This document shows, piece by piece, positions 1 through 11,824 of a DNA stretch of 64,000 nucleotides. The position numbers and the translations under genes are program-made. The notes under the pieces are model-generated. The model was given only the letters and a program-made list of their open reading frames with translations. It was not told the origin of the DNA and did not search any database. The DNA lies in NCBI GenBank assembly GCA_030760725.1, contig JASWHV010000003.1, forward strand, positions 112,314,153 through 112,378,152. The letters run 5' to 3'. Within the stretch, counting starts at the first letter, position 1, and each line of letters opens with the position of its first letter. This DNA is from Neostapfia colusana. Its lineage: Eukaryota > Streptophyta > Magnoliopsida > Poales > Poaceae.

Positions 1-66
1 TATTTATCAAAACACAAGAGGAACAGCCCCAAAATCGTGCACCCACGAGCCTTGGGCTCCCTTGCT

Positions 67-73
67 TATATAA
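67..73 (-). promoter_or_regulatory. TATA box of Copia LTR
   Basis: TATATAA on the minus strand, in the same relative place as the TATAAAAG of the plus-strand Copia LTR (41473-41480). It would mark the U3/R border of this LTR. Confidence 0.6.
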
Positions 74-869
74 CCAGCCCTAAGGCCAACCCAATTCAAA
101 CTAGGACTCCTACTCCTACTTGGATTCAAACTGTAACTTTCCAATACTGCTCAAGACTCTTCTACACGCAGATAGAAGCAATCTTAAGACTTCCAAACAC
201 CTTAGTAACGTCCCAAACATTCCTAAAACAACTCAACTTCATGTCCCACACGAAATCCTATCATAACCAACTGAAAACTTTCCATATTTGAGTCAAACAC
301 GACTCAGCCGCAGCCTGAGTCCATAACCTAATCGGTTGGACCTTTCCGACCAATTCTTTACGTCCACATCTCTTCATCATGCCTTGGAACCATGCAGCCA
401 CGTCCATGCACTCCTTGCACACATGCAAACATCTTCCAACGACGTCCAAGATACCTTCATATGCATTGTTCTTGATTCAAACATACTGTGCAACCTCCCG
501 ATCAACTCAACCACAATTCCTCCCGAACTTGGTTGTTGAACCTCATCTTCTCCCCAAGACTAGTTCAATGGATCCCGTCACCAGCCATGTATTGAACTCA
601 ATCAACACCTGCACATAAATAAACAACCAATACTTCCGAGCACAAGTCCTCGACTTGACTCTCGTTAGTTCTGAAACTACAACATCTTACGTGAGCACCT
701 CACATAAGCATATTGTAAACCATAGCAAAATGATATCAGCCATAACCACCAAAACACACCAAAAACTTAGTAAAATAATACTAAGCAAACTTTCCATCAG
801 AGTAAAGCAAGTTCGAAACATTGCAAGTTAAAAGCAGAACCATTGCAATCAAGCTCTGAACCTTACCAA

Positions 870-1098
870 AGCTAACCGGACCTTGAACCGGAGCTTACCA
901 AAGCTAGTCAGACCTAGCGCCGGAGCTTACTAAAGCGTAGTCGGACCTAGCACGGAACTTACCAAAGCTAGTCGGACCTAGCACCGGAGCTAGCAAAAAC
1001 AAGTCGGACCTAGCCAAAATAAGTCAGACCTAGACAAAGCAAGTCGGACCTATCGTCGGACCTTGCAGGAGCTCGGACCTAGAGTCGGACCTTGTTAA
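870..1098. repeat. Minisatellite inside the Copia LTR
   Basis: About four ~32-bp units of the form AGCTAGTCGGACCTAGCACC plus GGAGCTTACCAA are followed by ~21-bp units built on AAGTCGGACCTAGCC. The other Copia LTR has only about three ~20-bp units at the same place (about 40597-40660), so the array has changed in length between copies. It lies in U3, upstream of the TATA box. Confidence 0.75.
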
Positions 1099-1168
1099 AA
1101 AGGTGTTTTGGTAGTATTCAAAACTTTTATCATCAAAGACAATGTATTCAGCACACATAGGTCTCACA

Positions 1169-1385
1169 AATTTTTGCTCCCCTTGCACATGAGAGCCTAC
1201 ACATGGGTTTTAAATTAACTTTGTCCCCCAAACACTCAAATGATCCTCGGCTAGAGTGGTGGGGCACTCATGTGTGTCATCACATGTGGGAAAATTTAAA
1301 CAAGTCCCAATTTTTATAAACTTGAAACCAAATAGTGTTCAAACTTCAGTCTATTTGTACTTAAAATTTTTTGGACCTTTACACC
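1169..1385 (-). other. Copia 3' untranslated region with polypurine tract
   Basis: Reading the minus strand toward the LTR, the last bases are GCAAGGGGAGCAAAAATT directly against the LTR start at 1168. This is a good polypurine tract for plus-strand priming. The remaining ~200 bp has no coding sequence I can recognise and ends where the Tat-type pol fragment begins (about 1385). Confidence 0.55.
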
Positions 1386-2760
1386 CATCCTCCTTGGCTA
1401 GGCAGACGCACCCGGAGCGGGATACTTTTGTTACTCGGGGGACCCTCCCAGCAGGGGAAGAGTTTGTTTGTCCCTTTGCGAGAAAGTATGCGCGGAAGCA
1501 CCAGGTCATCCACCTCGAGCTGTCTACTATGCACGAACCTCTGGTCATAGCACTGCGCCTGGTGATACCGTGCGTTTCAAGCAGCTGCTTGCCACATTCG
1601 CTCGTCGACAAGGTCAATGTCTTCACGCCGAAGCTGGTCCTGTGCCGCTTCGTCGTATGCCTGGAAAGGGGGGGCATGGTGATCTCTGTGGGGAGGACGG
1701 CCTTAGCCCCGTACACCAGGAAGAAGGGTGTTTCCCTTGTCGCTCGGATGAGGGACGTCCGGCTAGCCCACAATGCGCACGGAAGCTCGTCTACCCAATT
1801 AGCACCATGCTTCTTCGAGTAGTCGTAGGAGCGCATCTTGAGTCCCCTAAGTATCTCAGCATTAGCCCTCTCGACTTGTTCGTTGCTCTCTAGATGCACA
1901 ACAGATGCGTAGCAGACTTGGATGTCGAGGTCTTTGCAGTACTCTTGAAACACTGCACTGGTGAACTGGGTCCCGTTGTCAGTGATGATTCTGTTTGGGA
2001 CCCCGAACCGGCAAATGATTGACTCGATGAACTTGACTGCTGACTACTTGTTGATTGTGACTACAGGGGATGCTTTTGGCTACTTGGTGAACTTGTCTAC
2101 GGCATGTAGAGGTACCAGTACCCTCCGATGGACCTGGGGAAGGGTCCCAGGATGTCCACCCCCTCCCCCCCAACAGCGAAGGCCCATAAGGGTGGGATCA
2201 TTTGCAGCGTGTGCACCGGTGTGTGGATCTGCTTCGCATGGAACTGGCACGCCTTGCATCTCTTGACCAGCTCGATGGCATCCTGGAGAGCTGTCAGCCA
2301 GTAGAAGTCATGCCAGAAGGCTTTACCGACCAGCATGTGAGAAGATGCATGGTTCCCACACTCGCCTCCATGGATCTCTACGAGGAAGTCGTAGCCCTCC
2401 TCCCGCGTTATGCACCACAATAGTATGTCATTGGTGCCACTCTGGTAGAGATCCCCCTCCACCAGAACGTATCTCTTAGCCAATCAATCAATTCGTTCAG
2501 TGGATGCATGTTCATCAGGAAGGTGCTGTCTTTCAAGTAGTCCCGGATCTCTGTGATCCATGCATCGGGACCTACTCAAGCTTCTGGATCTTGAGCGTTG
2601 AGTTGCACAAAGTCCCCAGTGACGCTTACGATCCTTGGCGGCCTCCATGGTAGCAGGGCCGCCGGGACCGCAGTAGTGCTAGTCTCGCCCCTTTTGCCTG
2701 GTTCGGCAGGCCAAGCTGTAGGTCGCATCAACTTCCTTTCAAAGACTCCCTCTGGCACCG
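1386..2760 (-). pseudogene. Tat-type Ty3/Gypsy pol fragment (RNase H-integrase linker and integrase)
   Basis: Read on the minus strand from 2760 down, this holds the end of the RNase H/integrase linker (ITEIRDYLKD near 2545), the integrase zinc finger (HGGECGNHASS with the later CKACQ pair, about 2230-2400), the core with TDNGTQF (about 1970) and QVERANAEILRGLK (about 1870), and the integrase C-terminal part down to GCVCLAKEDG (about 1386). The ANAEILRGLK and ELPCALW wording is typical of Tat-lineage Gypsy elements (Retand/Grande/Cinful group). It is broken by stops replacing the tryptophan of an FTKW motif and a nearby residue (about 2040-2095), and by frame changes around 1650. No LTR of its own is visible, and RT and gag are absent, so it is a relic cut on both sides. 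Confidence 0.8.
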
Positions 2761-2985
2761 GAACTTACAAGGGATTCATCTGCTATCTAATAACTTGATA
2801 AGAATGTCACGCTAAGTTGAGCAAGGATTTTGAAATGCTGAAACTGTCGATTTCTTGGTTATCACCCTATGCATATGGTGCAAGGATTTTGAAATATACA
2901 ATCCTACAATACATGTTTCAAGCAACATTCATGATTCATGTGAAAACTATATAGAGTAGTGCCGGTACCTTGCAGATCGGGTACC
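2761..2985. other. Unassigned A+T-rich stretch
   Basis: No coding sequence or terminal repeat was recognised. It contains one exact 16-bp direct repeat, GCAAGGATTTTGAAAT, at 2821-2836 and 2880-2895. It may be remaining non-coding sequence of the Tat element or older flanking DNA. Confidence 0.4.
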
Positions 2986-3333
2986 CCTGCGTGGAGGGTA
3001 AAAGACAGCCCGGGCCACCCCTCCCTGCTGAGGCGGGCCCCGCCATAGCCACGTGTCCTTGGCCCCGAGGTCAGCCCTGGGGTTGCCACTTGCGCTTGAG
3101 TTCCAGAGCTAACACATGCCCTGGGCTCCGGTCCGAGCCTCCCCGCTGAGGTGAGGTTCGGAGCTTCCACGTGTATCCGAGCTCTGACACTCCTCCCTGC
3201 TTAATAGAGCACCGGAGCCAACACGTGCCCTGGGCTCTGGAGCGAGCCTCTCCGCCGAGCTGAGGTCCGAAGCTGCCATGCGCCAGTTGGCTCAGAGCCC
3301 CCTCCCTATTGAGGACGTTCTCCAGAGCTAACA
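2986..3333. repeat. Degenerate ~55-bp tandem repeats with CACGTG-like cores
   Basis: Units begin near 3047, 3107, 3162, 3216, 3271 and 3326. The 3107/3216/3326 starts are 109-110 bp apart, and each period splits into two ~55-bp halves. Each unit starts AGCT/AGCC, then a CACGTG-like core (CACGTGTCC, CACATGCCC, CACGTGTAT, CACGTGCCC, CATGCGCC), then a C-rich CCTCCCTGCTGAGG-like block. The array is G+C-rich and sits directly against the CRM LTR, whose TGATGAG terminus follows the last AGCTAACA. Confidence 0.7.
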
Positions 3334-3334
3334 T

Positions 3335-3643
3335 GATGAGGACATTACAACAGTGGATACTCACATTGATATACAAGGACCAATCACAAGAGGACGAGCA
3401 CGGTTACTAAATCAGCAGGTGAACTCGTTCCTAACTTCCTACCCATGTCATTTTGAGAATGGATTGCTATTGAATGATTTAATTGTTATTAGGAACCATG
3501 GACATGATCAACAAGTAAAGGGAGGAGGATTTGAGGACGTGGAGAATCAGATGGGACGTCCACAAGTTGATGGAAACAGTCACCAACTCGGAGCAGTACA
3601 TCATAAAACGGACGCCCAGTATGCATACGGACTCCATTTTTGA
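3335..3643 (+). pseudogene. Polyprotein tail encoded inside the CRM LTR
   Basis: From the LTR start the frame reads DEDITTVDTHIDIQGPITRG and continues with RARLLNQQVNSFL to a TGA at 3643. The acidic stretch followed by GPITR-type wording is the usual end of CRM-like polyproteins. In a 5' LTR this is a non-coding duplicate of the 3' LTR end. The open frame across ~100 codons is therefore evidence that the 3' LTR copy was once translated, not a gene by itself. Confidence 0.65.
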
Positions 3644-3853
3644 CGTTCCACATATGCATGGAAAGATGAGAAGATAAAATTTGCAATGGTTCTTGTCCCA
3701 CATTAAAATTCGCCCGGAGTTGTTGGGAGTTGTTGAAACAAATTGAATTCGGAGTTCTGTCCGGTGTTGCACCACCGTATTGGGCTTTTGGGCCTTGTTC
3801 CCGTATGAGTCCATTAGGGACGCGTCTAAGGGTCTTATGGTCGAACCCTAGCC

Positions 3854-3861
3854 TTTAAATA
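3854..3861 (+). promoter_or_regulatory. TATA-like box of the CRM LTR
   Basis: TTTAAATA, 520 bp into the LTR and about 310 bp before its end. Confidence 0.5.
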
Positions 3862-4173
3862 CTGCAGCCACCGGTCATATTTGGTGGGTTTTTCTTAGAT
3901 TAAACACTTTCACCGTTCTACGGTTTGTGAGACCCCAATTTCGCAATTTCAGATTGCATCTTCGTCGTTCTTGCTTGTGTTCTCGGTTGCACCTGCAGGG
4001 ATAGCCTTCTTGACGAGGTCAAGCGTGTGAAGCACGGTTGATAACCAACGGAGCAGTGGTGTAGTGATTGCAGGGGTGTTCGGGTCTGCTCGAGTTCCTC
4101 GGATCATCAACGTCGAGATCTCCACTTCAATCGACCTACCTTTCGGAAGATCGGGCCTAAACAACTCATCATT

Positions 4174-4186
4174 TGGTATCAGATTT
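4174..4186 (+). promoter_or_regulatory. Primer-binding site (initiator Met tRNA type)
   Basis: TGGTATCAGA starts 3 bases after the LTR end and matches the 3' end of plant initiator methionine tRNA for its first ten bases. It then diverges (TTTC instead of GCC). Confidence 0.7.
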
Positions 4187-5466
4187 CAGGTTGCCCATGA
4201 GGTACTTTGATTTCCCACTAGATTAGTTTTTGTTTTTCATACCTAGAGTCCACAGAAAAAGCCACAAAAAAAATATATCGTGTTACCGATTCCTAGACTA
4301 TAGTGCCTGCAAGTTTTCGTTTTTCAGTTTGCATTGTTGAGTTTGCATTCGTGTGGTCGAGTCTTGTTGCTGGTTTAGCTTTGTGTTTTTGGGTCGTAGT
4401 TATCATTTTTCTTCCTTGTTTTTCTTGCTGCTCACCTATTCCACAATCCCTAAACAACAAACCGAGCCACCAAGATCATCGGTTTGCCCTAGCTAGCCGC
4501 CTTGCGTGAACTCCCGCATTGCCAGCCCTAGAACAGGTGACAAACCATTGTGCGAGTCCTCCTTAATTCATCACACAACATCCCATCAGCCGTCGTTGCT
4601 AAATTCTGATTGTTTTTCACATCCTATTGCGAGATCCTTTTCAAAACCGAGTTTAAATCAACATAAAAAACAATAACTCGGGTAGCCTACCTTAAAACGG
4701 CCATAACTTTTGCATACGAACTTGAAATCAGGCGATTATTTTCAAATTGATCTACTCGAAATTTCGCAACCGATTCTCCACTGCTTCGCCGTGTTCGGCA
4801 AAATTTGTTTGGCCAAATTCCCCTCGGAAGATAGACTATCCGGCCTCCAAAGTTTCAGCACAAATTTTAAAGAATCTTCCTGATTTTCTATAGGCTCTTA
4901 CATCCAATTGAGCTGCAAAGTTGTGTGCTTCCTATTTTGTGCTCTCAAGTAAACAAAAAATATCATAAAAATATTAAAAAAAGAAAAAATAGTGAAGAGG
5001 GCACAGATATTAAAGCATTGACAGCACACACTTGAAACAATTGACCTATACACTTGTGTTGTACTTGTTGCTTATATCTTCCTGATCTTCTATTTGCCTC
5101 TCTACCGCCTTGTGTTATGCTAGGTCTAGAACACTTGTTAACCAGCAACAGTTCCTACATTGAATACTTATTCAACTTTGTTTTGCTGTTAACGATTTTC
5201 TTTGCTTATTAGCCACTATATTGCGCCATCCAAGCTCCACTTTTCCTCTTGAGCAGAACAGGTATCTTCGCAATCACTCCACGCTTCATTGGTTCTCACC
5301 GTCCACCGTTTACCACCTGATGTGTCATTAAGAACACTTGTAAGAACGTGGTAAGACGCTTGAGAGAGAGAGAGATTGTTTCCTTCCTTCCACTTTTCAC
5401 ATTGCCACTACCCTTCATAGTTGATAGGGATAACATCTTTTTGTTATCTTTTGTTTACTACTAACA
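4187..5466 (+). other. Leader of the CRM-type element
   Basis: 1.28 kb between primer-binding site and gag start. No ORF worth calling was found. It is T-rich, with many short start-stop frames. The pyrimidine-rich stretches (for example near 4400-4440 and 5380-5400) would suit 3' splice sites, but I could not pair a donor and acceptor with confidence. Confidence 0.5.
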
Positions 5467-8400
5467 ATGGCAGAATATAAAAGGGATGATGAATGTGTTC
5501 AACATGCTAAGTTGCGTGACATGATGAGGGAAATGACAGATATGTTCACCAAAACCCAAGCATCGACAGAGGTGTCATTGACGACCTTGAATCGCCAACT
5601 TGCTGATCTTGTTGTTCGGATGGATAATCTTGAGGCGCGGCTGCCTCTCGCTGAAGATCATGAAGACGATGCTTATAATATGGAAGATCATAACAATCAA
5701 CCACGACTTCCACGTTATCTACGAGGTATGGGAGGTAATAGTCGTTATAATTACGATGATCGTCATAACAATTTTAATCGCCCTCTTGATGATCCTTTTG
5801 CTAAAATCAAATTTACTATACCCTCTTTTTCTGGTGCTTATGATGCTGAGGCATATCTTGATTGGGAGATGACAGTAGAGCAGAAATTCAATGTCCACCT
5901 TGTTCCTGAACAACATAGAGTTCGTCAAGCCACTAGTGAGTTTAAGGATTTTGCTATCATATGGTGGAAGAACTTGTTAAAACTAGAACTGATCCTCCAA
6001 CATGGGATAGATTAAAGGAAGCTATGCGTATTCGTTTTGTTCCTCCTTCTTTTCAGCGGGACCTTCGCAAAAAATTGCAGCGCATAGACCAAGGTAACAT
6101 GTCCGTAGAGGAGTATTATCAAGAGTTACAAAAGGGTATGTTGCGCTGTGGGGTAGTAGAGGACATGGATGATAAAATAGCTCGTTTTTATGGGGGGTTG
6201 AGGCGTGAAATTCAGGACATTGTTGATTATAAGGAATATGATACTGTTAACATATTATTTCAGTTGGCTATGTTGGCAGAAAAAGAATTGTAGGGCCGCC
6301 AACAGCAGCAGCACCAACGCATGAGGAGCACATTTACACCGCGTTCGACATCTACACCATCCAAAACAGCACCATCTTTGAGTTTTCCTACTGCCACTAC
6401 ACCATCCAATGGTGGCCAACGAACTTCATCTACTGCTCCATTTCCTCGCGCGCCGGAGGGCAGCAAGATGACACCATTCAAGCCTACGTCTTCCACTCCT
6501 TCCACAAGTCGAACTTCCAACATTAAGTGTCACCACTGCCAAGGTGTTGGTCATGTGATGAAAGATTTCCCTAGCAAACGAGCATACATAGCATGAGATG
6601 ATGGCGGGTATGATAGTACTTCGGATGTTGAAGATGAATATTCTCTTGCTACTAACGTTGCAGGACCAAAAGATGACCACTATAGCACAGATGAAGAGGT
6701 ACTTGGTACTGCAGCAACGGAAAATTATAGAAGCATAATTGTTCAGCGTGCTTTGAGCTCCAAAGTTGAGGCGGATGACAAGCTACAACGATACAATCTT
6801 TTTCACATGTTTCTCATCGTCAAGGACTGCCGCGTGCACACTATAATTGATGGAGGCAGCTGCAACAACTTGGTGAACACGGATGTGGTCAAGAAACTTG
6901 GGTTGACAACAAGAGTACACCCTCATCCATACCACATTCAGTGGTTCAACAACAGCGGTAAGGTTAGGGTAACACAAACAGGCAAGGGTACATTTTTCGA
7001 TTGATTCTTACCATGATTTTGCTGATTTTGATGTCGTACCTATGGATGCTTGTTCTCTTTTGTTGGGACGTCCTTGGGAATTTGATACGGATGCTATTCA
7101 TCATGGTAGAACTAATAAATATACTCAGATGCATAAAGGAAATAAAATCACTTTGCTTCCTATGACTCCTGCTGAAATTGTACATTTTGACAAAAGTAAA
7201 ACATGTGATGATAAGGCAACAAAATCATTAGACTCTGAAAAACAGCAAGTAATTAAGTTAAAATCACCTTCGTTGCTCACAACTAAATCTGACCTTGCTG
7301 ATTTATTTAATACCAAGGGAATTTACTACGCTTTAGTATGCAAAGAAGCCATGTTTTCAATTCATGAAGTGTCCATTGCATTGTCCCCTGCTGTTGCTAG
7401 CCTTTTGCAGGATTTTGCGGATGTGTTTCCCCCTGAGATACCCCCTGGATTACCACCTATGAGGGGCATTGAACATAAGATCGATTTGATTCCAGGGGCA
7501 AGTTTGCCAAATCGTGCGGCGTACAGGGCGAATCCGGAAGAGACAAGGGAAATTCAGCGACAAGTTTAAGATCTTTTGAACCGTGCGTATATTCGTGAAA
7601 GCCTTAGTCCTTGTTCTGTTCCTGTTCTTTTGGTTCCTAAGAAAGATGGTAGCTGGCGCATGTGTGTTGATTGTAGAGCGATTAATAACATCACTATTCG
7701 ATATCGTTATCCTATTCCTCGCTTAGATGACATGCTTGATGAATTGAGTGGTGCTATTATTTTCACAAAAATTGACTTGCGTAGTGGTTACCACCAAATT
7801 AGAATGGCACTAGGAGATGAATGGAAAACTGCATTTAAAACCAAGTTTGGACTTTATGAGTGGTTAGTAATGTCTTTTGGTTTAACTAATGCACCTAGCA
7901 CTTTTATGCGATTAATGAACGAGGTTTTACGTCCTTTTATTGGAAAATTTGTGGTGGTTTACTTCGATGATATCCTCATTTACAGCAAGTCATATGACGA
8001 ACATCTTAATCACTTACATGCTGTTTTCAGTGTCTTGAGAGATGCACGTTTGTTTGGTAACCTCGAAAAGTGTGTCTTTTGCACCAATCGAGTTTCGTTT
8101 CTTGGATATGTCGTTTCATCGCAGGGAATTGAGATGGATGAGACAAAAATTGCGGCGATCACTAGCTGGCCAACTCCATCGACCGTCACGCAGGTGCGTA
8201 GTTTTCTTGGTCTTGCAGGTTTTTATCGACGCTTTGTGCTGGATTTCAGCACCATTGCAGCACCTCTCCATGAACTGACGAAGAAGGGAGTGCAGTTTCG
8301 ATGGGGCGAACAGCTGCAACAAGCTTTTGATGTTCTCAAATCAAAGCTTACACAAGCACCATTGCTACAACTTCCTGATTTTGACAAGACATTTGAGCTA

Positions 8401-8884
8401 GAATGTGATGCAAGTGGCATTGGTATTGGAGGTGTTATCATACAAGGAGGTAAACCCGTTGCATTCTTTAGTGAAAAATTGCATGGTCCTTCTCTGAATT
8501 ATTCTACTTATGATAAGGAATTGTATGCCTTAGTGCGAGTTCTACAAACTTGGCAACATTACCTGTGGTCTAAGGAGTTCGTGATACATTCCGATCATGA
8601 ATCTTTGAAGTATCTTAAGTGTCAAAACAATCTGAATAAACGACATGCTAAATGGATTGAGTTCATAGAATCATTTCTATACATCATTAAGCATAAGAAA
8701 GGGAAGGAGAATGTTATTGCAGATGCATTATCTAGACGTTACACCATGCTGTCCCAACTCGATCATAAAATATTTGGTTTAGAAACAATAAAAGGATTAT
8801 ATCCTACAGATTTGGACTTCAAAGATGCCTTTGAAAATTGTAGAGAAGGAAGAACATGGAATAAATATGTACTACGGGAGGGCC
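5467..8884 (+). pseudogene. CRM-type Gypsy gag-pol, broken and 3'-truncated
   Basis: The start is the ATG at 5467. Gag has the capsid-like block with FTIPSFSG, EQKFNVHLVPEQ and FAIIWW (about 5800-5960), then a zinc knuckle near 6530 that reads CHHCQGVGHVMKDF: the last cysteine of CCHC is phenylalanine. Protease has IDGGSCNN (about 6850). RT (7600-8150) has KIDLRSGYHQ, FGLTNAP and the catalytic YFDD (about 7960). RNase H has CDASG, HSDHESL and ADALSR (8400-8740). Integrase is absent: the frame stops being pol at about 8884, where a family A LTR begins. Breaks: frameshift near 5950, TAG 6291-6293, TGA 6594-6596, frameshift near 7000, TAA 7567-7569. The RT wording and the LTR point to the CRM lineage. 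Confidence 0.85.
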
Positions 8885-9413
8885 CAAGGCAGGTGTCGAA
8901 TATAAGTAAGTCTTACATAGCAAATGTCTCGATGGACAATAATAAGTTCATCTCAAGTAAATAAACTAGCAGCGGAATATTATTCTTGTGGGCTCCGTCA
9001 CAGGCGTTGCCCGGGGTCTGCATGAACCTAGAAACCTTCTTCGGGTCCAAAGTCTTGATCATTATACACCACCTCATTATCTTGACCTGAGCAGCAGTAT
9101 AAACCAACAAATATGCAAGGTTGAGTATCGATGGTACTCAGCAAGTGTGGGAAAGTTATGTCATGCATGGCTAGAACAAGGGGAGGTCGAACTCATGGTT
9201 AAAGCACTACGCAATTAATACCTATCACCTTAGCTTATTAAACACCTACATTACTACACAGGTGAAATGGTCCCAATCTCCCATCCCATCATCAAAATCA
9301 AATAACCATAACATCATTTCCAATGTTAAGCTCCCCGCTTAACATCCACAACTTCCAAAGCCATCATCCTCTAATCATGAATAAGTCCAAGCCGCTCTTG
9401 ACCGTGAGCACGG

Positions 9414-9441
9414 CTGTCATGACAGTTTTGACTCTGCAGAG
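9414..9441. other. Paired palindromes, family A LTR copy 1
   Basis: CTGTCATGACAG (9414-9425) and CTCTGCAGAG (9432-9441), both perfect palindromes, lie in the transcribed U5 part of the LTR. See the entry at 53160 for the co-varying family B version. Confidence 0.7.
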
Positions 9442-11816
9442 TTTGCACCACTGTACCCAGATGTAGTGATTTCATCCCCCGTTGCCGGGTGGACTAAAAG
9501 AACCTCCATTATGCCAGTGGCTATGAACCACATTCACACTTCCTAGGTGTGTAGCCAGGAGATCACTACGAAGCCTTTACAAAGGGATTCCCGACGAGCG
9601 TGGGCCCACTGAGGTTTCACCCCTAACAGCATACAAGAGTCTCCAACCCCGCTGCAGTGGCCCCCTCTTGAGCCTTGCGGTTCATATGGTAGTCCAGCTG
9701 ACACCTATTCCCCGCACCATCCAACACACCCATACTACGCCGGGGATACACCTAATTAATTGGCCAAGCTGCCCCATCTTAGCATGTGGTTAGCACGGTA
9801 AAGCCAGGTTACATGCTCCATGAACCGGTCCTTAGGATCCAGGCAAGTACTAAACACAAACCCGAGTCTCGTGCACCCAGCACCAACCAAAACATCCAAC
9901 TTGCCTTGATCCCTACCTCTACATAACTCATAATATCTCATTCAAGAGTATGGTAAAAATAAACTGATGATCCCATATCCCAGATATCCCATTCTAAGCA
10001 TGGCTAAGCATATGCAGAATAATAAATGACATGATAAAATAAATCCCAACCCAAGCTACAAGGAAACAAGGTAATGCAATTCTAGGGAAACTTCCTAGCA
10101 TGGGTTTCATATTTCATTTGACAATGCAAATAATTCTATCTACACATCCTAGCATAGGATCAAAGTGGTCAAGGACACTTGCCTCCTTCCTGCTACTCTT
10201 GAAATGGGTAGTTCTGATCTTGGAAAGGAAGAACTTGCTCTGGAGCAGGTTCTACATTATACCATCACACATAGCAAAAGAAAAACAACAATCCATAAGA
10301 CATAGTTCACACTTCCACTTCATACAAACCACACATTCACATTTATGAAAGTCATTCACAATTATATGTGTTGTGGTTACTCTATGGGTGTTGATTTGTG
10401 GCTTACATGCACTTTTGATCATGTGTATATGATTCCTACTTTTGTATTCACATTTATGCTTGTATACTATATATATGAGTTTCCAATTTAAATAAATTCC
10501 TTATATTCAATTACTACACCTTTTAGCTACTAAGTATGCATGAAAGGTATTTTCCTACTCCATATGTGTCTTCAGAACTTCTACCCACCCTAAACTGAAT
10601 TCTTTGGATTTTAGAAACTTCATTTATCATTTTCTAATTATTTATACCTAGCTTGCTATATTTTCAAATTTACTTCCTATGCCTAAATGGGTACTTTATT
10701 ATGAAAATAGTAAGACACATCATCTAAACAGAATAGATTCTGATCCAAAATAGTTAATAATATATTTTTGATCTTTTCCTCTGATGTAAACTATTTTACA
10801 TTAATTTTTTCTAATTTTCAGAATTATTTTCTACTTAAAAATGTGTCCCTCTAACTAATAAATGTGAATAATCAATTATACAGATTCGTTTCAGCCAAAA
10901 ATCTATTTTTATCTCACTCCAGGGTTTTCTAAGTACTGGGAAGGTTTTTAATTTGAATTTGACACTATGTTTGTCCCACCTTTTAAATTTTAAACACTAG
11001 CCACTTATTCAAATTCCTAACTTTAATATCAAATAGGGTTAAAAAGGTAAACTCACCCCACTACAGGGTCCATTAATTTATTTTAAGAATTTCCAGGGGT
11101 CTAACTACACTTAACAGAGGGGTTTTTCCTAATTTTTATCAAGTCCAAGGGCTAAAACTGATTTTTAAATGAATTTACATGATTTTCTGAAGTTCCAGGG
11201 GCTAGATCAGAAGTTTCCGGGGCTAGCTCTTATTTCCCGAGAACCCCAGGGGGAAGCGTGTAAGAATTCCAGTCTTTATGACGCGGGGCTGACGTGGACC
11301 GTCCGATTTAAAACAGACGGCTGAGATTATAACATCGAACCGGTACGCGGGGATTTAAACTCTACCGTGCGATTTAAAATAAACGGCGCACAAGCGGCCA
11401 CGTCGCTCTGATCGAGCGCGGGCGCTGCCCGGCGGCGCACGGTGGCGGGAGGCGGCGATCTCGCCGGAGAGTTTCGGATCTTCGTAAATTCTTCCTAGAA
11501 CTGTGATTTTATGGCATAGATCGGTAGAGGGGAGGTCGGGGATCTCACCTCGGGGGTTTTCTTGAGCTCGGAGGTCCTGGTGGGCGGTCGGCGACGAGGT
11601 CCGAGGTGAATTCACGGAGAGGCTCGTCGGCGCTGTGTTTGAACCGCAAACCACCGCGTTTTCTGCACCTGCGAGGTTCCCCGGAGGCGGTGGATCAAGA
11701 CCAGCGAGTTAGATCGGAATTCCCGAGCGTAGCTTGGCCAGAATTCGCCGGAGGGGCTCGGGTTCTCACCGGAGAGAAAATCGGCAGATCGTGGGGAAAA
11801 CGGGACGATGCCGGGG

Positions 11817-11824
11817 TTTTTATA
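11817..11824 (-). promoter_or_regulatory. TATA box, family A LTR copy 1
   Basis: Minus-strand TATAAAAA about 400 bp inside the LTR. U3 is therefore short and R-U5 about 3 kb long. Confidence 0.65.

Larger units (their letters stand above)
1..1168 (-). mobile_element. Copia LTR, minus strand, partial (cut by window edge)
   Basis: On the minus strand this begins TGTGAGACCTATGTGTGCTG at 1168, the same start as the plus-strand Copia LTR at 40501. It stays alignable through the TATA box (67-73) to the transcribed part (CTGTTCCTCTTGTGTT near 10-26). The window edge removes the remaining ~400 bp. By eye the two LTRs differ by many substitutions and by indels near the start, so they are either an old pair or two separate insertions of one family. 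The sequence to its right (1169 on) looks like a polypurine tract, which makes this a 3' LTR. Confidence 0.85.
3334..4171 (+). mobile_element. LTR of CRM-type Gypsy element (5' LTR)
   Basis: The boundaries are a perfect 7-bp terminal inverted repeat: it starts TGATGAG (3334) and ends CTCATCA (4171). A primer-binding site follows three bases later. At 838 bp with a TTTAAATA box at 3854-3861, it is a normal LTR. Its first ~300 bp can be translated as the C-terminal tail of a Gypsy polyprotein, which is known for CRM-type chromoviruses, where pol runs into the 3' LTR. The matching 3' LTR is not in the window. Confidence 0.85.

Noticed and set aside
1256..1893. Plus-strand frames of 188 and 141 codons over the Tat fragment
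   Set aside because: They are shadows of the minus-strand integrase sequence, which shows recognisable motifs.
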